Shown: in pieces, positions 1 to 10,178 of the stretch
Position numbering within the stretch: the first letter of the stretch is position 1
Layout: every line of letters begins with the position of its first letter
NCBI GenBank assembly: GCA_002483145.1
Contig: DLHJ01000014.1
Span: forward strand, 248,001 to 312,000
Source of the DNA: Cellvibrio sp. UBA7671
GTDB taxonomy: Bacteria; Pseudomonadota; Gammaproteobacteria; Pseudomonadales; Cellvibrionaceae
Direction: 5' to 3'
DNA length: 64,000 nt
Translations under genes and position numbers: made by a program
Notes under the pieces: generated by a model
Told to the model about the DNA's origin: nothing
The model's input: the letters and a program-made list of their open reading frames with translations, nothing else
Databases searched by the model: none

Positions 1-285
1 AGTTACCTCCCCGATTCCCTTCACCTCCAATAACTGATCCACAGTTTTGAAGTTGCCGTTCTCCTCGCGCCACGCAATGATAGCTTCGGCCTTCTTCACA
101 CCAACCCCTTTCAGTTTGGTTAATTCCTGTACATCCGCAGTATTGATGTTAATTGCTTCTTGAGTTGTCACTGCCTCCACCTTTGCAACTGGAGCCTTAG
201 TGGCAGACACCTCCGCTGCGAATGCCAGTGAAGAAGTACCAAAAGATAAAATGACAATTGAGGCGAGCGAAAGAATAAACTTCAT
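1..285 (-). CDS. ComEA-like helix-hairpin-helix DNA-binding protein, 3' end cut by window edge
   Basis: The first 95 codons of a small secreted protein are present; the 3' end lies outside the window. It starts with a Sec signal peptide (MKFILSLASIVILSFG, cleavage near AFA-AE), then a short Ala/Val/Lys linker. After that come paired helix-hairpin-helix motifs: the NINTADVQEL segment, LKGVGVKKAEAII and VKGIGEVT. This is the usual layout of the ComEA family, periplasmic dsDNA-binding proteins that in naturally competent bacteria pull DNA through the outer membrane. Many Gammaproteobacteria carry such small ComEA-like proteins without proven competence. The ATG at 285 is preceded by a strong AAGGAG ribosome site. 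It is separated from the cysN terminator by about 140 bases and is probably its own unit. Confidence 0.85.
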   Translation of the reverse strand, partial: MKFILSLASIVILSFGTSSLAFAAEVSATKAPVAKVEAVTTQEAININTADVQELTKLKGVGVKKAEAIIAWREENGNFKTVDQLLEVKGIGEVT

Positions 286-423
286 GAAATAACTCCTTAT
301 TAATTGATATTGAAAATACGCTGCTTTCCATTCGGTGCGCGCAGGTAGAGAATATTGGCCCGACGGCGTGTTAAAAAGCAGACAATCACCATATTGAATG
401 TGCGAGATTTCTTACAAAAAACA

Positions 424-457
424 GCAAAAAAAAAGCCCTGATTCTCATCAGGGCTTT
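424..457 (-). terminator. Rho-independent terminator of cysDN
   Basis: A perfect 9-bp stem (AGCCCTGAT / ATCAGGGCT, loop TCTC, 434-455) is followed on the minus strand by an uninterrupted run of T. It lies about 20 bases past the cysN stop codon. Confidence 0.9.
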
Positions 458-476
458 CTGAAGGGTGCTTTATTTA

Positions 477-1895
477 TCACTTAAGCAGCTTTTGCAAATC
501 AGCAGCATTCCAGTGAGGGAAGTGTTTTCGGATAAGTGCATTCAACTCCAATTCAAACTCACTGAAATTCGTTGCTGAAGTGGCTTTTGCCGCTAATTGC
601 TCAATTACCATACCTGCACCGACAGTGATATTCGTCAGGCGATCAATCACAATAAATGCACCCGTTGCGCGATTATTGCTGTACTGGTCGGCAACCACCG
701 GCTGGGTCAATAAAATATCAACAACAGCGATATCATTCAGTTGTAGCTGATTAACTATTGAGTGTTCTTGTGTATTTACATCAATGCGATAATCGATAGC
801 TTCAACGATACCACTTACCACTTTGCTAGCAAATTTGAACAAATACTCAGAATTAGCCTCGGTTGTTTTTTCTGCCATCCAGACTATATGCGCTTTAAGA
901 TGATTTGACTGAGGCACCGAATCTTTTGCTAACACCAACATATCACCGCGGCTTACATCAACCTCGGTTGTAAGCGTTAATGTTACTGCCTGACCGGTAA
1001 AAGCTTCCGCTAGGTCGCCATCGTAAGTCACGATAGACTTCACATGGCTAGTTTTTCCTGAAGGTAATACACGAACTTCATCACCAACTTTCACTACGCC
1101 AGAGGCGACATTGCCACAGAAACCACGAAAATCGAGATTAGGGCGATTGACATACTGCACGGGGAAACGAAAATCCGAGAAATTTTTATCGCCTGCGATA
1201 GGTACAGTTTCAAAAATTTCCATCAAAGTTTGACCTTGATACCATGGCGATCGCTCAGAGCGATTGACAACGTTATCGCCGTCCAGCGCGGAGATAGGTA
1301 CAAACATTACATTCTTCATGCCGAGCTTTGCGGAGAAATCAAAATAATCCTGTTTGATTTTTTCAAACACAGCCTGATCGAAATTCAACAAGTCCATTTT
1401 GTTTACGGCGACAACAATATGTTTAATACCTAGTAGCGAAGCTATGTAACTGTGACGACGAGTTTGCGTCACTACACCGTAGCGTGCATCGATCAAAATA
1501 ATGGCAAGGTCGCAAGTAGATGCACCCGTTGCCATATTGCGCGTGTACTGTTCATGTCCTGGAGTATCCGCGATAATAAATTTACGTTTCGCGGTAGAAA
1601 AATAACGATATGCAACATCGATAGTAATGCCCTGCTCACGCTCTGCTTGCAAACCATCAACTAACAACGCCAGATCAATTTTTTCACCAGTTGTACCGTG
1701 CTTGACGCTGTCGGAACGTATTGCATCCAATTGATCTTCGTAAATCATTTTGGAGTCGTGCAACAAGCGGCCAATCAGGGTGCTTTTTCCATCATCCACA
1801 CTGCCGCAGGTTAAAAAACGCAGCAATTCTTTTTGTTCATGTTGCGCGAGATATGCGTTGATATCCTGTGCAATTAATTCGGACTGATGACTCAT
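477..1895 (-). CDS. cysN: Sulfate adenylyltransferase subunit 1 (GTPase subunit)
   Basis: This is the 472-residue GTPase subunit of ATP sulfurylase, which couples GTP hydrolysis to formation of adenosine 5'-phosphosulfate from ATP and sulfate in assimilatory sulfate reduction. EF-Tu-like G motifs are visible: GSVDDGKST (31-39), DTPGHEQ (110-116) and NKMD (165-168), followed by beta-barrel domains. The protein stops at the length of stand-alone CysN, so it has no C-terminal APS kinase (CysC) fusion, unlike the CysNC of Pseudomonas. It lies 51 bases downstream of cysD, in the conserved cysD-cysN operon order, and ends at a strong terminator. Confidence 0.97.
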   Translation of the reverse strand: MSHQSELIAQDINAYLAQHEQKELLRFLTCGSVDDGKSTLIGRLLHDSKMIYEDQLDAIRSDSVKHGTTGEKIDLALLVDGLQAEREQGITIDVAYRYFSTAKRKFIIADTPGHEQYTRNMATGASTCDLAIILIDARYGVVTQTRRHSYIASLLGIKHIVVAVNKMDLLNFDQAVFEKIKQDYFDFSAKLGMKNVMFVPISALDGDNVVNRSERSPWYQGQTLMEIFETVPIAGDKNFSDFRFPVQYVNRPNLDFRGFCGNVASGVVKVGDEVRVLPSGKTSHVKSIVTYDGDLAEAFTGQAVTLTLTTEVDVSRGDMLVLAKDSVPQSNHLKAHIVWMAEKTTEANSEYLFKFASKVVSGIVEAIDYRIDVNTQEHSIVNQLQLNDIAVVDILLTQPVVADQYSNNRATGAFIVIDRLTNITVGAGMVIEQLAAKATSATNFSEFELELNALIRKHFPHWNAADLQKLLK

Positions 1896-1946
1896 AAGGG
1901 TCTCTTTGCAATCAGTAAGATGTGATAAACATTGTGTTAACGGACT

Positions 1947-2855
1947 TTAGAAATAGCCTTCTTGCTTTTTCTTTTCCATGGAGCCGGAACTGTCGTGATC
2001 GATAACTCTGCCCTGACGCTCTGAGGTAGTGGTCAGCAGCATCTCTTGAATAATTTCCGGCAAGGTGGTCGCCTCGGATTCAACAGCGCCAGTCAGCGGA
2101 TAACAACCGAGTGTACGGAAACGCACCATTTTCTCTTCAATTTTGTCGTTCGGGCCAATAGGCATGCGATCATCATCAACCATAATAAGCGTGCCATCAC
2201 GCTCAACAACAGGACGTTTTGCCGCAAAATAAAGAGGGACAATGGGGATATTTTCCAGATGAATATATTGCCAAATATCCAGTTCCGTCCAGTTGGATAA
2301 CGGGAACACACGGATGCTTTCACCTTTATCTACGCGACCGTTATAAATATTCCACAACTCTGGGCGTTGATTTTTTGGATCCCAGCGATGATTTTTGTCG
2401 CGGAAAGAATATACACGCTCTTTCGCTCGCGACTTTTCCTCGTCGCGGCGTGCACCGCCAAATGCAGCATCAAAACCGTATTTATTCAACGCCTGTTTCA
2501 AACCTTGGGTTTTCATGATATCGGTGTGTTTGGCACTGCCGTGAACAAAAGGGCTAATCCCCATATCCACACCTTCTTGATTAATATGCACAATCAAATC
2601 CCATCCCAGCTCCTTGATGCGCTGATCACGAAACTCGATCATTTCACGAAATTTCCAAGTGGTATCCACATGCATCATAGGAAATGGTGGCTTACCGGGG
2701 AAAAAGGCTTTCATAGTGAGGTGCATCATCACGGCAGAATCTTTACCCACAGAGTAAAGCATAACCGGCTTATCAAATTCAGCAGCCACCTCGCGGATGA
2801 TATGGATGCTTTCAGCTTCTAGCTGTTTGAGATGAGTCAAGCTGTAGTTTGACAT
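1947..2855 (-). CDS. cysD: Sulfate adenylyltransferase subunit 2
   Basis: This is the catalytic subunit of ATP sulfurylase (302 residues), which adenylylates sulfate with its partner CysN. It belongs to the PP-loop ATP pyrophosphatase family; the SVGKDSAV loop is at residues 35-42. The [14 protein letters not shown] segment and the C-terminal [10 protein letters not shown] / [11 protein letters not shown] segments are typical of CysD. It is the first gene of cysDN, transcribed from a sigma-70-like promoter about 60 bases upstream. No Cys-box operator could be asserted. Confidence 0.97.
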   Translation of the reverse strand: MSNYSLTHLKQLEAESIHIIREVAAEFDKPVMLYSVGKDSAVMMHLTMKAFFPGKPPFPMMHVDTTWKFREMIEFRDQRIKELGWDLIVHINQEGVDMGISPFVHGSAKHTDIMKTQGLKQALNKYGFDAAFGGARRDEEKSRAKERVYSFRDKNHRWDPKNQRPELWNIYNGRVDKGESIRVFPLSNWTELDIWQYIHLENIPIVPLYFAAKRPVVERDGTLIMVDDDRMPIGPNDKIEEKMVRFRTLGCYPLTGAVESEATTLPEIIQEMLLTTTSERQGRVIDHDSSGSMEKKKQEGYF

Positions 2856-2916
2856 TCAATAGTTACCAGATTGAGTACGCATTGGTGATTGGTGCAGTGT
2901 TAGAAAAACAGCAGCG

Positions 2917-2945
2917 ATTATATAGCACCAACGCACAAGGTTTAA
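2917..2945 (-). promoter_or_regulatory. Probable sigma-70 promoter of cysDN
   Basis: On the minus strand an exact TATAAT -10 box (2917-2922) lies 17 bases from a weak TTAAAC -35 box (2940-2945). The predicted start is near 2910, giving a leader of about 55 nt before cysD. Confidence 0.5.
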
Positions 2946-2993
2946 TGACTAAATAATTCTAAGTTTATTGCTTTTAGTTTGGATGCAACCGAT

Positions 2994-3908
2994 TTAATCC
3001 TCCTTAGCGGCTGCATGACGCTTTGCCAGCATGAGAGTGAATTCATCGCGTGCTTCTTTAGCGCGACTAAATACACTGAGTAAATAACTACTGTCCTCAT
3101 GCTCTATTCCGCTACGCAACCGTGAGAGATTATCGATAAATAAATCCATCGATTGCAAAATCGCAGTTTTATTTGCCCGCATAATATCGTGCCACATTAC
3201 CGGGTCGCTGGAGGCGATGCGGGTAAAATCCCGAAAACCACCGGCAGCATAACGAAAAATATTAGGGTTCTTAATATCTTGCGCCAAGGTATCCACTAAT
3301 GAATAGGCAATTACATGGGGCAGATGGCTGGTTGCGCCAAGAACTTCATCGTGCTCCGCTACTGACATGCTTAACACTTCTGCACCAACAACCTGCCACA
3401 TACGGGTAACCAGATCAAAATGCTGGGTAGAAGTATTTTCCAGCGGAGTGAGAATGACGCGATGATTTTCATAAAGATTTGGATTCGCAGCAGTAACACC
3501 ACTTTTTTCTGAACCAGCAATAGGATGTCCAAGCACAAATTGTGGTGGCACTACTCCAAACACAGCTTCAGCAGCACGTTGCACACTGCCTTTCACGCTA
3601 GCGCCATCTGTGATGGTTACAGAATCAGCAACGCAGCTTTTAATTTCATCCAGAACAGCACTTACCGACAGTGTCGGTACCGCGATAAAAATCACATCGC
3701 CCTGTCCTAATTCACCAGCAATATCACATAAAGAAGTATAGGCGCGATCAACTACTCCATGATTAACTGCCTCAGTGCAGGTATCGGATTTGCGCGCAAT
3801 TCCAATGACTTCCGCACAGGCGCCACGCTGTTTCAAACCAGTGGCAAGGCTGCCACCAATTAAACCTATACCAACTACAACAAATTTATTGATTAAGGGT
3901 TGGGACAT
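2994..3908 (-). CDS. tyrA: Prephenate dehydrogenase
   Basis: This 304-residue enzyme oxidatively decarboxylates prephenate to 4-hydroxyphenylpyruvate for tyrosine synthesis. The N-terminal Rossmann fold has GIGLIGGS (13-20). The substrate-domain signatures HPIAGSEKSG and LGATSHLPHVIAYSLV are present. It is a stand-alone enzyme: there is no fused chorismate mutase (enteric TyrA) and no fused EPSP synthase, which is the arrangement in Pseudomonas. The gene starts 6 bases after the pheA stop, so gyrA, pheA and tyrA run as one series on this strand. Confidence 0.95.
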   Translation of the reverse strand: MSQPLINKFVVVGIGLIGGSLATGLKQRGACAEVIGIARKSDTCTEAVNHGVVDRAYTSLCDIAGELGQGDVIFIAVPTLSVSAVLDEIKSCVADSVTITDGASVKGSVQRAAEAVFGVVPPQFVLGHPIAGSEKSGVTAANPNLYENHRVILTPLENTSTQHFDLVTRMWQVVGAEVLSMSVAEHDEVLGATSHLPHVIAYSLVDTLAQDIKNPNIFRYAAGGFRDFTRIASSDPVMWHDIMRANKTAILQSMDLFIDNLSRLRSGIEHEDSSYLLSVFSRAKEARDEFTLMLAKRHAAAKED

Positions 3909-3914
3909 AAGTAA

Positions 3915-5024
3915 TCACAACACCGCTTTGGGATAGGAGCCGAGCAATTTTAAATCGGCGCAACGGCTGGCGACTTCTTTCATCACATCGCTGATCAAAG
4001 GCTCATCGACATGCCCAGCGAAATCGATAAAGAAAACGTAAGTCCAGGCACCTGTGCGCGATGGACGTGTTTCTACGCGAGTTAAATCAATATTGTGACG
4101 ATGGAAGGGTTCCAATAATTTATGCAATGCGCCCGGTTCATTGCGCATAGCGACAACGATAGAGGTTTTATCAACGCCACTTTGCGGAACCGCTTGTTTA
4201 CCGATAATTAAAAAGCGCGTTGAATTATCTGGCTGGTCTTCAATTTTTTCGGCAATCATTTTCAAACCGTACAGTTCTGCTGCCATAGAGCCCGCAATAG
4301 CAGCTGCATTCCACTCACCTTTCAAACGTTTTGCTGCTTCAGCATTACTGCTGACGGCGATGCGCTCGGCGTTAGGATAATGCGCATCCAACCACTTGCG
4401 ACATTGTGCAAGTGATTGGGAGTGGGAATAAATACGGGTGATACTATTAACGCTGGTGACATCTGACACCATCAAATTGTGATGAATACGCAATTCAACT
4501 TCACCGCAAATTTTCAGGTTGGAACCCATAAAATTATCAAGCGTGTGGTTTACTACACCTTCGGTAGAATTCTCTACCGGAACTACGCCGTAATTTACCG
4601 CACCGGCTTCCACTTCACGAAACACTTCATCAATCGCAGAGAATGGCAATACAACTGCCGAGTGGCCGAAATGTTTTAGCGATGCTTGTTGGGTAAATGT
4701 TCCTTCCGGGCCGAGATAAGCGACTTTAATTGGATTTTCCAGCGCCAAGCAAGCCGACATAATTTCACGAAACAAGCGCGCCATTTCTTCATCGCTAAGC
4801 GGGCCTTTATTGCGCTCCATCGCTTTGCGCAATACTTGTGCTTCGCGCTCGGGGCGATAAAACAAGATTTTGGCATCTTCAGGCAGATTCGCTTTTTTCA
4901 CATCCGCAACTTCTTGCGCGCATTCTGCGCGCGCCGAAATCAAGCGACCGATTTCTTCATCAATCGCATCGATTTTGTTGCGCAATGCAAGCAGCTTTTC
5001 TGCTTCAGTTTGGTCAGTGCTCAT
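3915..5024 (-). CDS. pheA: Bifunctional chorismate mutase / prephenate dehydratase (P-protein)
   Basis: This protein converts chorismate to prephenate and then to phenylpyruvate. It has an AroQ-type chorismate mutase helix bundle (about 1-90), a prephenate dehydratase domain (YLGPEGTFTQQA, VPVENSTEGVVNHTLD, RFLIIG) and a C-terminal ACT domain (NEPGALHKLLEPF, then ESRP-like ETRPSRTG) that senses phenylalanine. I chose the ATG at 5024 (369 residues, MSTDQTEAEK); an in-frame TTG at 5036 would add four residues. It lies 43 bases after gyrA. In Pseudomonas, serC sits between gyrA and pheA; here it is missing. Confidence 0.95.
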   Translation of the reverse strand: MSTDQTEAEKLLALRNKIDAIDEEIGRLISARAECAQEVADVKKANLPEDAKILFYRPEREAQVLRKAMERNKGPLSDEEMARLFREIMSACLALENPIKVAYLGPEGTFTQQASLKHFGHSAVVLPFSAIDEVFREVEAGAVNYGVVPVENSTEGVVNHTLDNFMGSNLKICGEVELRIHHNLMVSDVTSVNSITRIYSHSQSLAQCRKWLDAHYPNAERIAVSSNAEAAKRLKGEWNAAAIAGSMAAELYGLKMIAEKIEDQPDNSTRFLIIGKQAVPQSGVDKTSIVVAMRNEPGALHKLLEPFHRHNIDLTRVETRPSRTGAWTYVFFIDFAGHVDEPLISDVMKEVASRCADLKLLGSYPKAVL

Positions 5025-5067
5025 GTGCCCACTCAATTTACTAATTGGTCATTTAGCTATCGATTGA

Positions 5068-7734
5068 TTACTCGTCGGCTACTTCATCGGCCGCGTCATC
5101 GACGATATCGTCTGAGACATCATCTGCAGCTACACCATCTTCAAGCGCTTCTTCACCTTCGGCTGCCTCCGCACGTGCCAATTCACGCTTGGCATTTTCA
5201 TCAACATTCTCTTCAATGCGCTCCAAGCCTTGCATGCGCTCGCCTTCTTTCAATTTAATCAGCCGCACGCCTTGGGTATTACGGCTCAGCACAGAGACTT
5301 CATCGACGCGTGTACGAACCATAGTGCCCTGGTCAGAAATTAACATGATTTCTTCACCGTCAAACACTTGTACCGCACCAACCAGTTGCCCGTTACGCTC
5401 GGTAGTTTGCATACCGATAACACCTTGTGAGCCACGACCTTTAGCAGGGAACTCGCCTACTTCGGTGCGTTTGCCATAACCATTTTCACTGACTGTCAGT
5501 ACCTGGCCGTTTTCCATCGGGATGACCATGCCGACTACGCGCTGACCTTCAGCTAAACGAATACCGCGTACGCCACGCGAGGTGCGCCCCATCGCACGCA
5601 CTTGCGATTCGCGGAAGCGCGCCGCTTTACCAGAGCTTGAGAACAGAATTACATCGCATGAACCGTTGGTGATAGCGGTGCCCACCAAGGTATCACCTTC
5701 ATCCAATTCGATTGCACGCAAACCGACGCTGCGTTGACGCGAGAATTGAGTGAGCGCAGTTTTCTTCACTGTACCGTTAGCGGTGGTCATGAAAATAAAC
5801 TTGTCGTCATCGTAAGATTTCACCGGCAGGATCGAGGTGATGCGCTCACCCTCTTCCAATGATGGCAACAAGTTGATAACTGGACGGCCACGTGATTGGC
5901 GACCAGCGACAGGAATCATATAAACCTTCAGCCAATACACTTTACCGGCGTTAGTAAACAACAGCACTGTATCGTGGGTGCTGGCGATCAATAAGTGCTG
6001 AACATAATCTTCATCTTTTACAGCGGTCGCAGATTTGCCCATACCGCCGCGACGCTGCGCCTGGTAATCATCAAGCGGTTGGCTCTTCGCATAACCACCG
6101 TGAGAAATTGTCACAACGCGATCTTCCACATTGATCAAATCTTCAGTGGTCAAATCAAGTGTTGATGCCACAATTTCTGTGCGACGCTTATCGCCGTAGT
6201 CATTAATAACTTGCGTTAATTCTTCACGGATAACTTCCATCAAGCGCAGGGCATTGCCTAGAATTTCGAGGAACTCGGCTATCTGAATTAATTTTTCGTC
6301 GTATTCGGCGAGCAGCTTGTCGTGCTCCATGCCGGTCAAACGATGTAGGCGCAATTCGAGAATCGCCTGCGCTTGTGCGGCTGACAAATAATAATGTCCA
6401 TCGCGCATGCCGAACTCGGGACCCAAATCTTCCGGGCGGCAAGCATCGTCACCGGCGCGCTCAAGGTAAGGCGCCATCTCAGCCGCATTCCAGCCACGCC
6501 CCATCAAACTATCTTTTGCTTCGGCGGGCGACGCCGAGTTTTTAATCAGCGCAATAACTTCATCAATATTGGAAATGGCAACCGCCAAACCTTCCAGAAT
6601 ATGGCCGCGCTCACGCGCTTTGCGCAACAAATATACGGTGCGGCGAGTCACCACTTCACGGCGATGCTTAACAAAGGCCTCAAGCAATTGTTTGAGGTTG
6701 AGAATTTTTGGCTGGCCATCATCCAACGCAACAATGTTGACGCCGAAGGTGGTTTGCAATTGGGTTTGTGAGTAGAGATTGTTGAGCAATACATCTGCTG
6801 CTTCGCTCTTCTTCACTTCGATCACAATGCGCATACCGTCTTTGTCAGACTCATCGCGCAACTCGCTAATACCTTCGATTTTCTTCTCTTTTACCAACTC
6901 GGCGATGCGTTCAATCAGGCGCGCCTTATTTAATTGGTAGGGAATTTCGTGGATCAGAATGGTTTCACGGCCGGTTTTTTCATCACGTTCAATTTCTGCT
7001 TTGGCGCGCACGATAATGCTGCCGCGGCCAGTGCGGTATGCCTGCACAATTCCTGCACGGCCATTGATGATAGCGCCGGTCGGGAAATCTGGCCCCGGGA
7101 TAAATTCCATTAACTCATCGATGGTGATATCCGGGTTATTGATTAACTCTAAACAGCCCTGCACCACTTCTTTTAAGTTGTGCGGCGGAATATTGGTCGC
7201 CATACCTACGGCGATACCGGAGGAGCCATTAACCAACAGGTTGGGAATACGGGTTGGCATTACTGCCGGAATTTGTTCAGTGCCGTCGTAGTTGGGTACA
7301 AAATCGACGGTTTCTTTGTCGAGATCCGCTAACAGATCGTGGGCAATTTTTGCCATACGGATTTCGGTATAACGCATGGCTGCTGCACGGTCACCGTCTA
7401 CGGAACCGAAGTTACCCTGGCCATCGACCAGCATATAACGCAACGAGAAAGGCTGAGCCATACGAACGATGGTGTCGTATACGGCGGTATCACCGTGCGG
7501 GTGATATTTACCAATTACGTCACCCACCACACGGGCAGATTTTTTGTAAGGCTTATTCCAATCATTGTTAAGTTCGCTCATCGCAAACAGCACGCGGCGA
7601 TGCACGGGCTTCAAACCATCGCGCACATCGGGCAAGGCGCGACCCACGATTACACTCATGGCGTAATCAAGGTAGGACTGTTTGAGTTCGTCTTCGATAC
7701 TTACTGGTGATATTTCTTTGGCGAATTCGACCAT
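5068..7734 (-). CDS. gyrA: DNA gyrase subunit A
   Basis: This 888-residue subunit breaks and rejoins DNA in the GyrA2GyrB2 complex that introduces negative supercoils. The catalytic tyrosine is Y122 (AAAMRYTE). The quinolone-resistance region reads [10 protein letters not shown] with Thr83 and Asp87, where E. coli has Ser83; Thr83 is also the wild-type residue in Pseudomonas, so it is not evidence of selection. The six-bladed C-terminal DNA-wrapping domain includes the GyrA box QRRGGMG. The last 40 or so residues are a strongly acidic tail. The ATG at 7734 follows an AGGAAAG-type ribosome site. Confidence 0.98.
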   Translation of the reverse strand: MVEFAKEISPVSIEDELKQSYLDYAMSVIVGRALPDVRDGLKPVHRRVLFAMSELNNDWNKPYKKSARVVGDVIGKYHPHGDTAVYDTIVRMAQPFSLRYMLVDGQGNFGSVDGDRAAAMRYTEIRMAKIAHDLLADLDKETVDFVPNYDGTEQIPAVMPTRIPNLLVNGSSGIAVGMATNIPPHNLKEVVQGCLELINNPDITIDELMEFIPGPDFPTGAIINGRAGIVQAYRTGRGSIIVRAKAEIERDEKTGRETILIHEIPYQLNKARLIERIAELVKEKKIEGISELRDESDKDGMRIVIEVKKSEAADVLLNNLYSQTQLQTTFGVNIVALDDGQPKILNLKQLLEAFVKHRREVVTRRTVYLLRKARERGHILEGLAVAISNIDEVIALIKNSASPAEAKDSLMGRGWNAAEMAPYLERAGDDACRPEDLGPEFGMRDGHYYLSAAQAQAILELRLHRLTGMEHDKLLAEYDEKLIQIAEFLEILGNALRLMEVIREELTQVINDYGDKRRTEIVASTLDLTTEDLINVEDRVVTISHGGYAKSQPLDDYQAQRRGGMGKSATAVKDEDYVQHLLIASTHDTVLLFTNAGKVYWLKVYMIPVAGRQSRGRPVINLLPSLEEGERITSILPVKSYDDDKFIFMTTANGTVKKTALTQFSRQRSVGLRAIELDEGDTLVGTAITNGSCDVILFSSSGKAARFRESQVRAMGRTSRGVRGIRLAEGQRVVGMVIPMENGQVLTVSENGYGKRTEVGEFPAKGRGSQGVIGMQTTERNGQLVGAVQVFDGEEIMLISDQGTMVRTRVDEVSVLSRNTQGVRLIKLKEGERMQGLERIEENVDENAKRELARAEAAEGEEALEDGVAADDVSDDIVDDAADEVADE

Positions 7735-8114
7735 GGGAATACAGCTTTCCTTTCTTATATAAAGCTATGGGCTTAAAAAGCGTAGATTACGGACTGCGAT
7801 TACAAACAATTAAACCGATAGCGCTTGTTTTGCGCACCAATCAAATACAAGCAAAAACCGCTACCCTACTACCGGCCAAACAAAAGGCTGGCTAAAAATG
7901 CATCTAACGCTTAATTCAGGGGCGCGATGGTAGCATAAAATCTGCTGGATAGGCACTTGGCAGATCCGTATCACTATGAAAATACGGACGAATTCAACCG
8001 TAAAAGAAGCGCAGCCAAAGCAATAAACCGCTGCGCAAATCTGCCATGGCTGAGCAGAGGCTTTGCAGTATACTGGGCTCCCCTTTTTGCGACCAAAGCC
8101 GCCAGTTTACGCCT
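7735..8114. promoter_or_regulatory. Divergent intergenic region gyrA / mtaD
   Basis: This 380-base region separates gyrA (minus) from mtaD (plus). On the minus strand a TATGCT-like -10 (AGCATA at 7932-7937) lies about 200 bases before gyrA, without a convincing -35. On the plus strand a TATACT -10 (8069-8074) lies about 40 bases before the preferred mtaD start, again with a weak -35. No RNA gene or small ORF is convincing here. The mtnA gene that occupies this place in Pseudomonas is absent. Confidence 0.4.
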
Positions 8115-9452
8115 ATGTTTACGCCTACCCCTGAACCTCATCCGATTGATTTGATTATCAAAGCCCGCTGGATTATCCCTGTGGTACCCGAAAATCGCGT
8201 GTTGGAAAACTGCGCAATAGCAATCGATAAGGGGCGAATCCTGGCAATGATTCCCAGCGATGAAGCCGGGCGCCGTTTTACTGCTGCCGAAACAATCAAT
8301 CTCGGCAGCCACGTATTGATTCCCGGGCTTGTCAATGCGCACGGTCATGCGGCGATGAGCCTGCTGCGGGGTTATGCTGACGACCAACCGCTGCACACCT
8401 GGCTTAACGATCACATTTGGCCAACGGAGAGCCGCTGGGTGGGAGAAGAGTTTGTACGCGATGGCACCCAGCTTGCCATGGCAGAAATGATTAAGACCGG
8501 CACCACCTGCTTTGCCGATATGTATTTTTACCCGGAGCAGGCCGCCCAAGTCTGCCTGGATGCCAAAATGCGCAGCCAAATCAGTTTCCCAATTTTCGAC
8601 TTTGCCACCTCGTGGGGTTTGGGTGCTGACGATTACTTCGCCAAAGGCCTCAACCTGCACGACAGCTTGCGCGCAACAGACCTTGTCAATATTGCCTTTG
8701 GCCCTCATGCGCCCTACACGGTATCGGATGCGCCGCTGCAAAAGATTGCTGTGCTTGCACAGGAAATGGATATGCCAGTGCAGATCCACCTGCATGAAAC
8801 TGCGTTTGAAGTAGAAGAATCGCTCAATAAATTCGGCAAACGCCCAACCCAGCGATTGATGGAGCTCGGCTTGCTCTCACCACTCACACAATGCGTACAT
8901 ATGACGCAGATTACTGATGTGGATATAGTACTACTACAACAAACCGGCGCACATGTTGTGCACTGCCCGGAATCCAATTTGAAATTGGCGAGCGGCTTTT
9001 GCCCGGTCGATAAATTATTAAAGGCCGGAATTAATGTTGCACTCGGTACCGATGGTGCCGCTAGCAATAATGACCTGGATTTATTTAGCGAATTAAAAAC
9101 GGCTGCATTACTTGCTAAAGCGGTTGCCGGTGATGCCGCCGCATTGGATGCCCACACCGCATTGCGTATGGCCACACTCAATGGCGCAAAAGCCCTGGGC
9201 ATGGAGGAAAAAATCGGCAGCCTGGAAACGGGGAAATTTGCCGACATTACCGCAATTGATTTAAGCGGACTAGGAACGCAACCTTTATATAACCCCGCAT
9301 CGCAACTGGTTTACACCCATTCAGGTCAAGGTGTCACCCACGTATGGGTGCAAGGCAAAGCGTTACTCCTTAATCGCCAGTTACAAACGCTGGATGAACG
9401 CGAAATATTAGGTAAAGCCAATTGGTGGCGAAAACAAATCGCCACTCACTAA
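8115..9452 (+). CDS. mtaD: 5'-methylthioadenosine / S-adenosylhomocysteine deaminase (TRZ/ATZ amidohydrolase)
   Basis: This is a 445-residue metal-dependent amidohydrolase. Metal-ligand motifs NAHGHAAMS, HLHETAFEVEES and GTDGAASNNDLD place it in the TRZ/ATZ branch whose Pseudomonas member deaminates methylthioadenosine and related adenosine thioethers. The same position before ubiG in Pseudomonas supports the call. An upstream in-frame ATG at 8046 would add 23 residues. I prefer 8115 because a TATACT -10 lies at 8069-8074, so the transcript probably begins after the upstream ATG, and homologues begin close to this point. Substrate preference cannot be read from sequence; guanine- or chlorohydrolase-type relatives exist. 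Confidence 0.85.
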   Translation: MFTPTPEPHPIDLIIKARWIIPVVPENRVLENCAIAIDKGRILAMIPSDEAGRRFTAAETINLGSHVLIPGLVNAHGHAAMSLLRGYADDQPLHTWLNDHIWPTESRWVGEEFVRDGTQLAMAEMIKTGTTCFADMYFYPEQAAQVCLDAKMRSQISFPIFDFATSWGLGADDYFAKGLNLHDSLRATDLVNIAFGPHAPYTVSDAPLQKIAVLAQEMDMPVQIHLHETAFEVEESLNKFGKRPTQRLMELGLLSPLTQCVHMTQITDVDIVLLQQTGAHVVHCPESNLKLASGFCPVDKLLKAGINVALGTDGAASNNDLDLFSELKTAALLAKAVAGDAAALDAHTALRMATLNGAKALGMEEKIGSLETGKFADITAIDLSGLGTQPLYNPASQLVYTHSGQGVTHVWVQGKALLLNRQLQTLDEREILGKANWWRKQIATH

Positions 9453-9473
9453 ATCTACGAGATGGAAAAAATT

Positions 9474-10178
9474 ATGGCCAATGTCGATACTGCCGAAATT
9501 GCAAAATTTGAAGCCCTCGCCAGCCGCTGGTGGGATAAGAACAGTGAATTCAAACCATTGCATGATATCAATCCACTGCGTGCTAATTTTATTGACGAAC
9601 GCTCGCCGGTTGCACAGAAAAAAATTATCGACGTGGGTTGCGGCGGTGGCATTCTCGCCGAATCACTTGCACAGCGCGGCGCGGTAGTAACGGGCATCGA
9701 TATGGGGGAAGCCCCACTTGCCGTTGCGCGCTTGCACGCACTGGAAAGTGGTGTTGAATTAACTTACGAGCAAATCACTGCAGAAGATAAAGCAGCGAAA
9801 ATGCCCGGCGAGTTTGATGTTGTTACTTGTATGGAAATGCTGGAACACGTACCCGATCCCTCATCGGTAGTACGCGCCTGTGCGCAGCTGGTAAAAGAAG
9901 GTGGTGATGTATATTTCTCTACCATCAATCGCAGCCCGAAAGCCTATGCATTTGCCATTCTTGGTGCAGAATATATTTTAAAATTGCTGCCCAAGGGCAC
10001 ACACGAGTACAGCAAATTTATTCGCCCCTCTGAACTGGCGCAATGGTTGCGCGCAGCAGGTTTGGAATTGCAAACCATTACCGGTATGACTTACAACCCG
10101 CTGACCAAACACTACAAGCTCAATCCAAATGATGTCAGCGTTAATTATCTGTTGCATGCTAAAAAGGTTAGCGATTAA
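9474..10178 (+). CDS. ubiG: Ubiquinone biosynthesis O-methyltransferase
   Basis: This SAM-dependent methyltransferase carries out both O-methylation steps of ubiquinone synthesis. The family N-terminus [19 protein letters not shown] and [11 protein letters not shown] is present, followed by the SAM loop [13 protein letters not shown] and the acidic GID. I chose the ATG at 9474 (234 residues) because a GGAA ribosome site lies 6 bases before it and homologues begin at this point; an in-frame ATG exists at 9462. The stop codon overlaps the next start (TAATG), so ubiG is translationally coupled to the phosphatase gene. Confidence 0.95.
   Translation: MANVDTAEIAKFEALASRWWDKNSEFKPLHDINPLRANFIDERSPVAQKKIIDVGCGGGILAESLAQRGAVVTGIDMGEAPLAVARLHALESGVELTYEQITAEDKAAKMPGEFDVVTCMEMLEHVPDPSSVVRACAQLVKEGGDVYFSTINRSPKAYAFAILGAEYILKLLPKGTHEYSKFIRPSELAQWLRAAGLELQTITGMTYNPLTKHYKLNPNDVSVNYLLHAKKVSD

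Noticed and set aside
4686-5258. A 190-codon plus-strand ORF over pheA and the end of gyrA
   Set aside because: It spans two well-supported genes on the other strand and is rich in His, Arg and Leu as expected for a shadow.
6959-7291. gyrA Thr83 as a quinolone-resistance mutation
   Set aside because: Thr at this place is the natural residue in Pseudomonas and relatives, so it cannot be read as an acquired change.
7974-8795. A 273-codon minus-strand ORF over mtaD
   Set aside because: It is antisense to the metal-binding part of mtaD and shows no domain or ribosome site.
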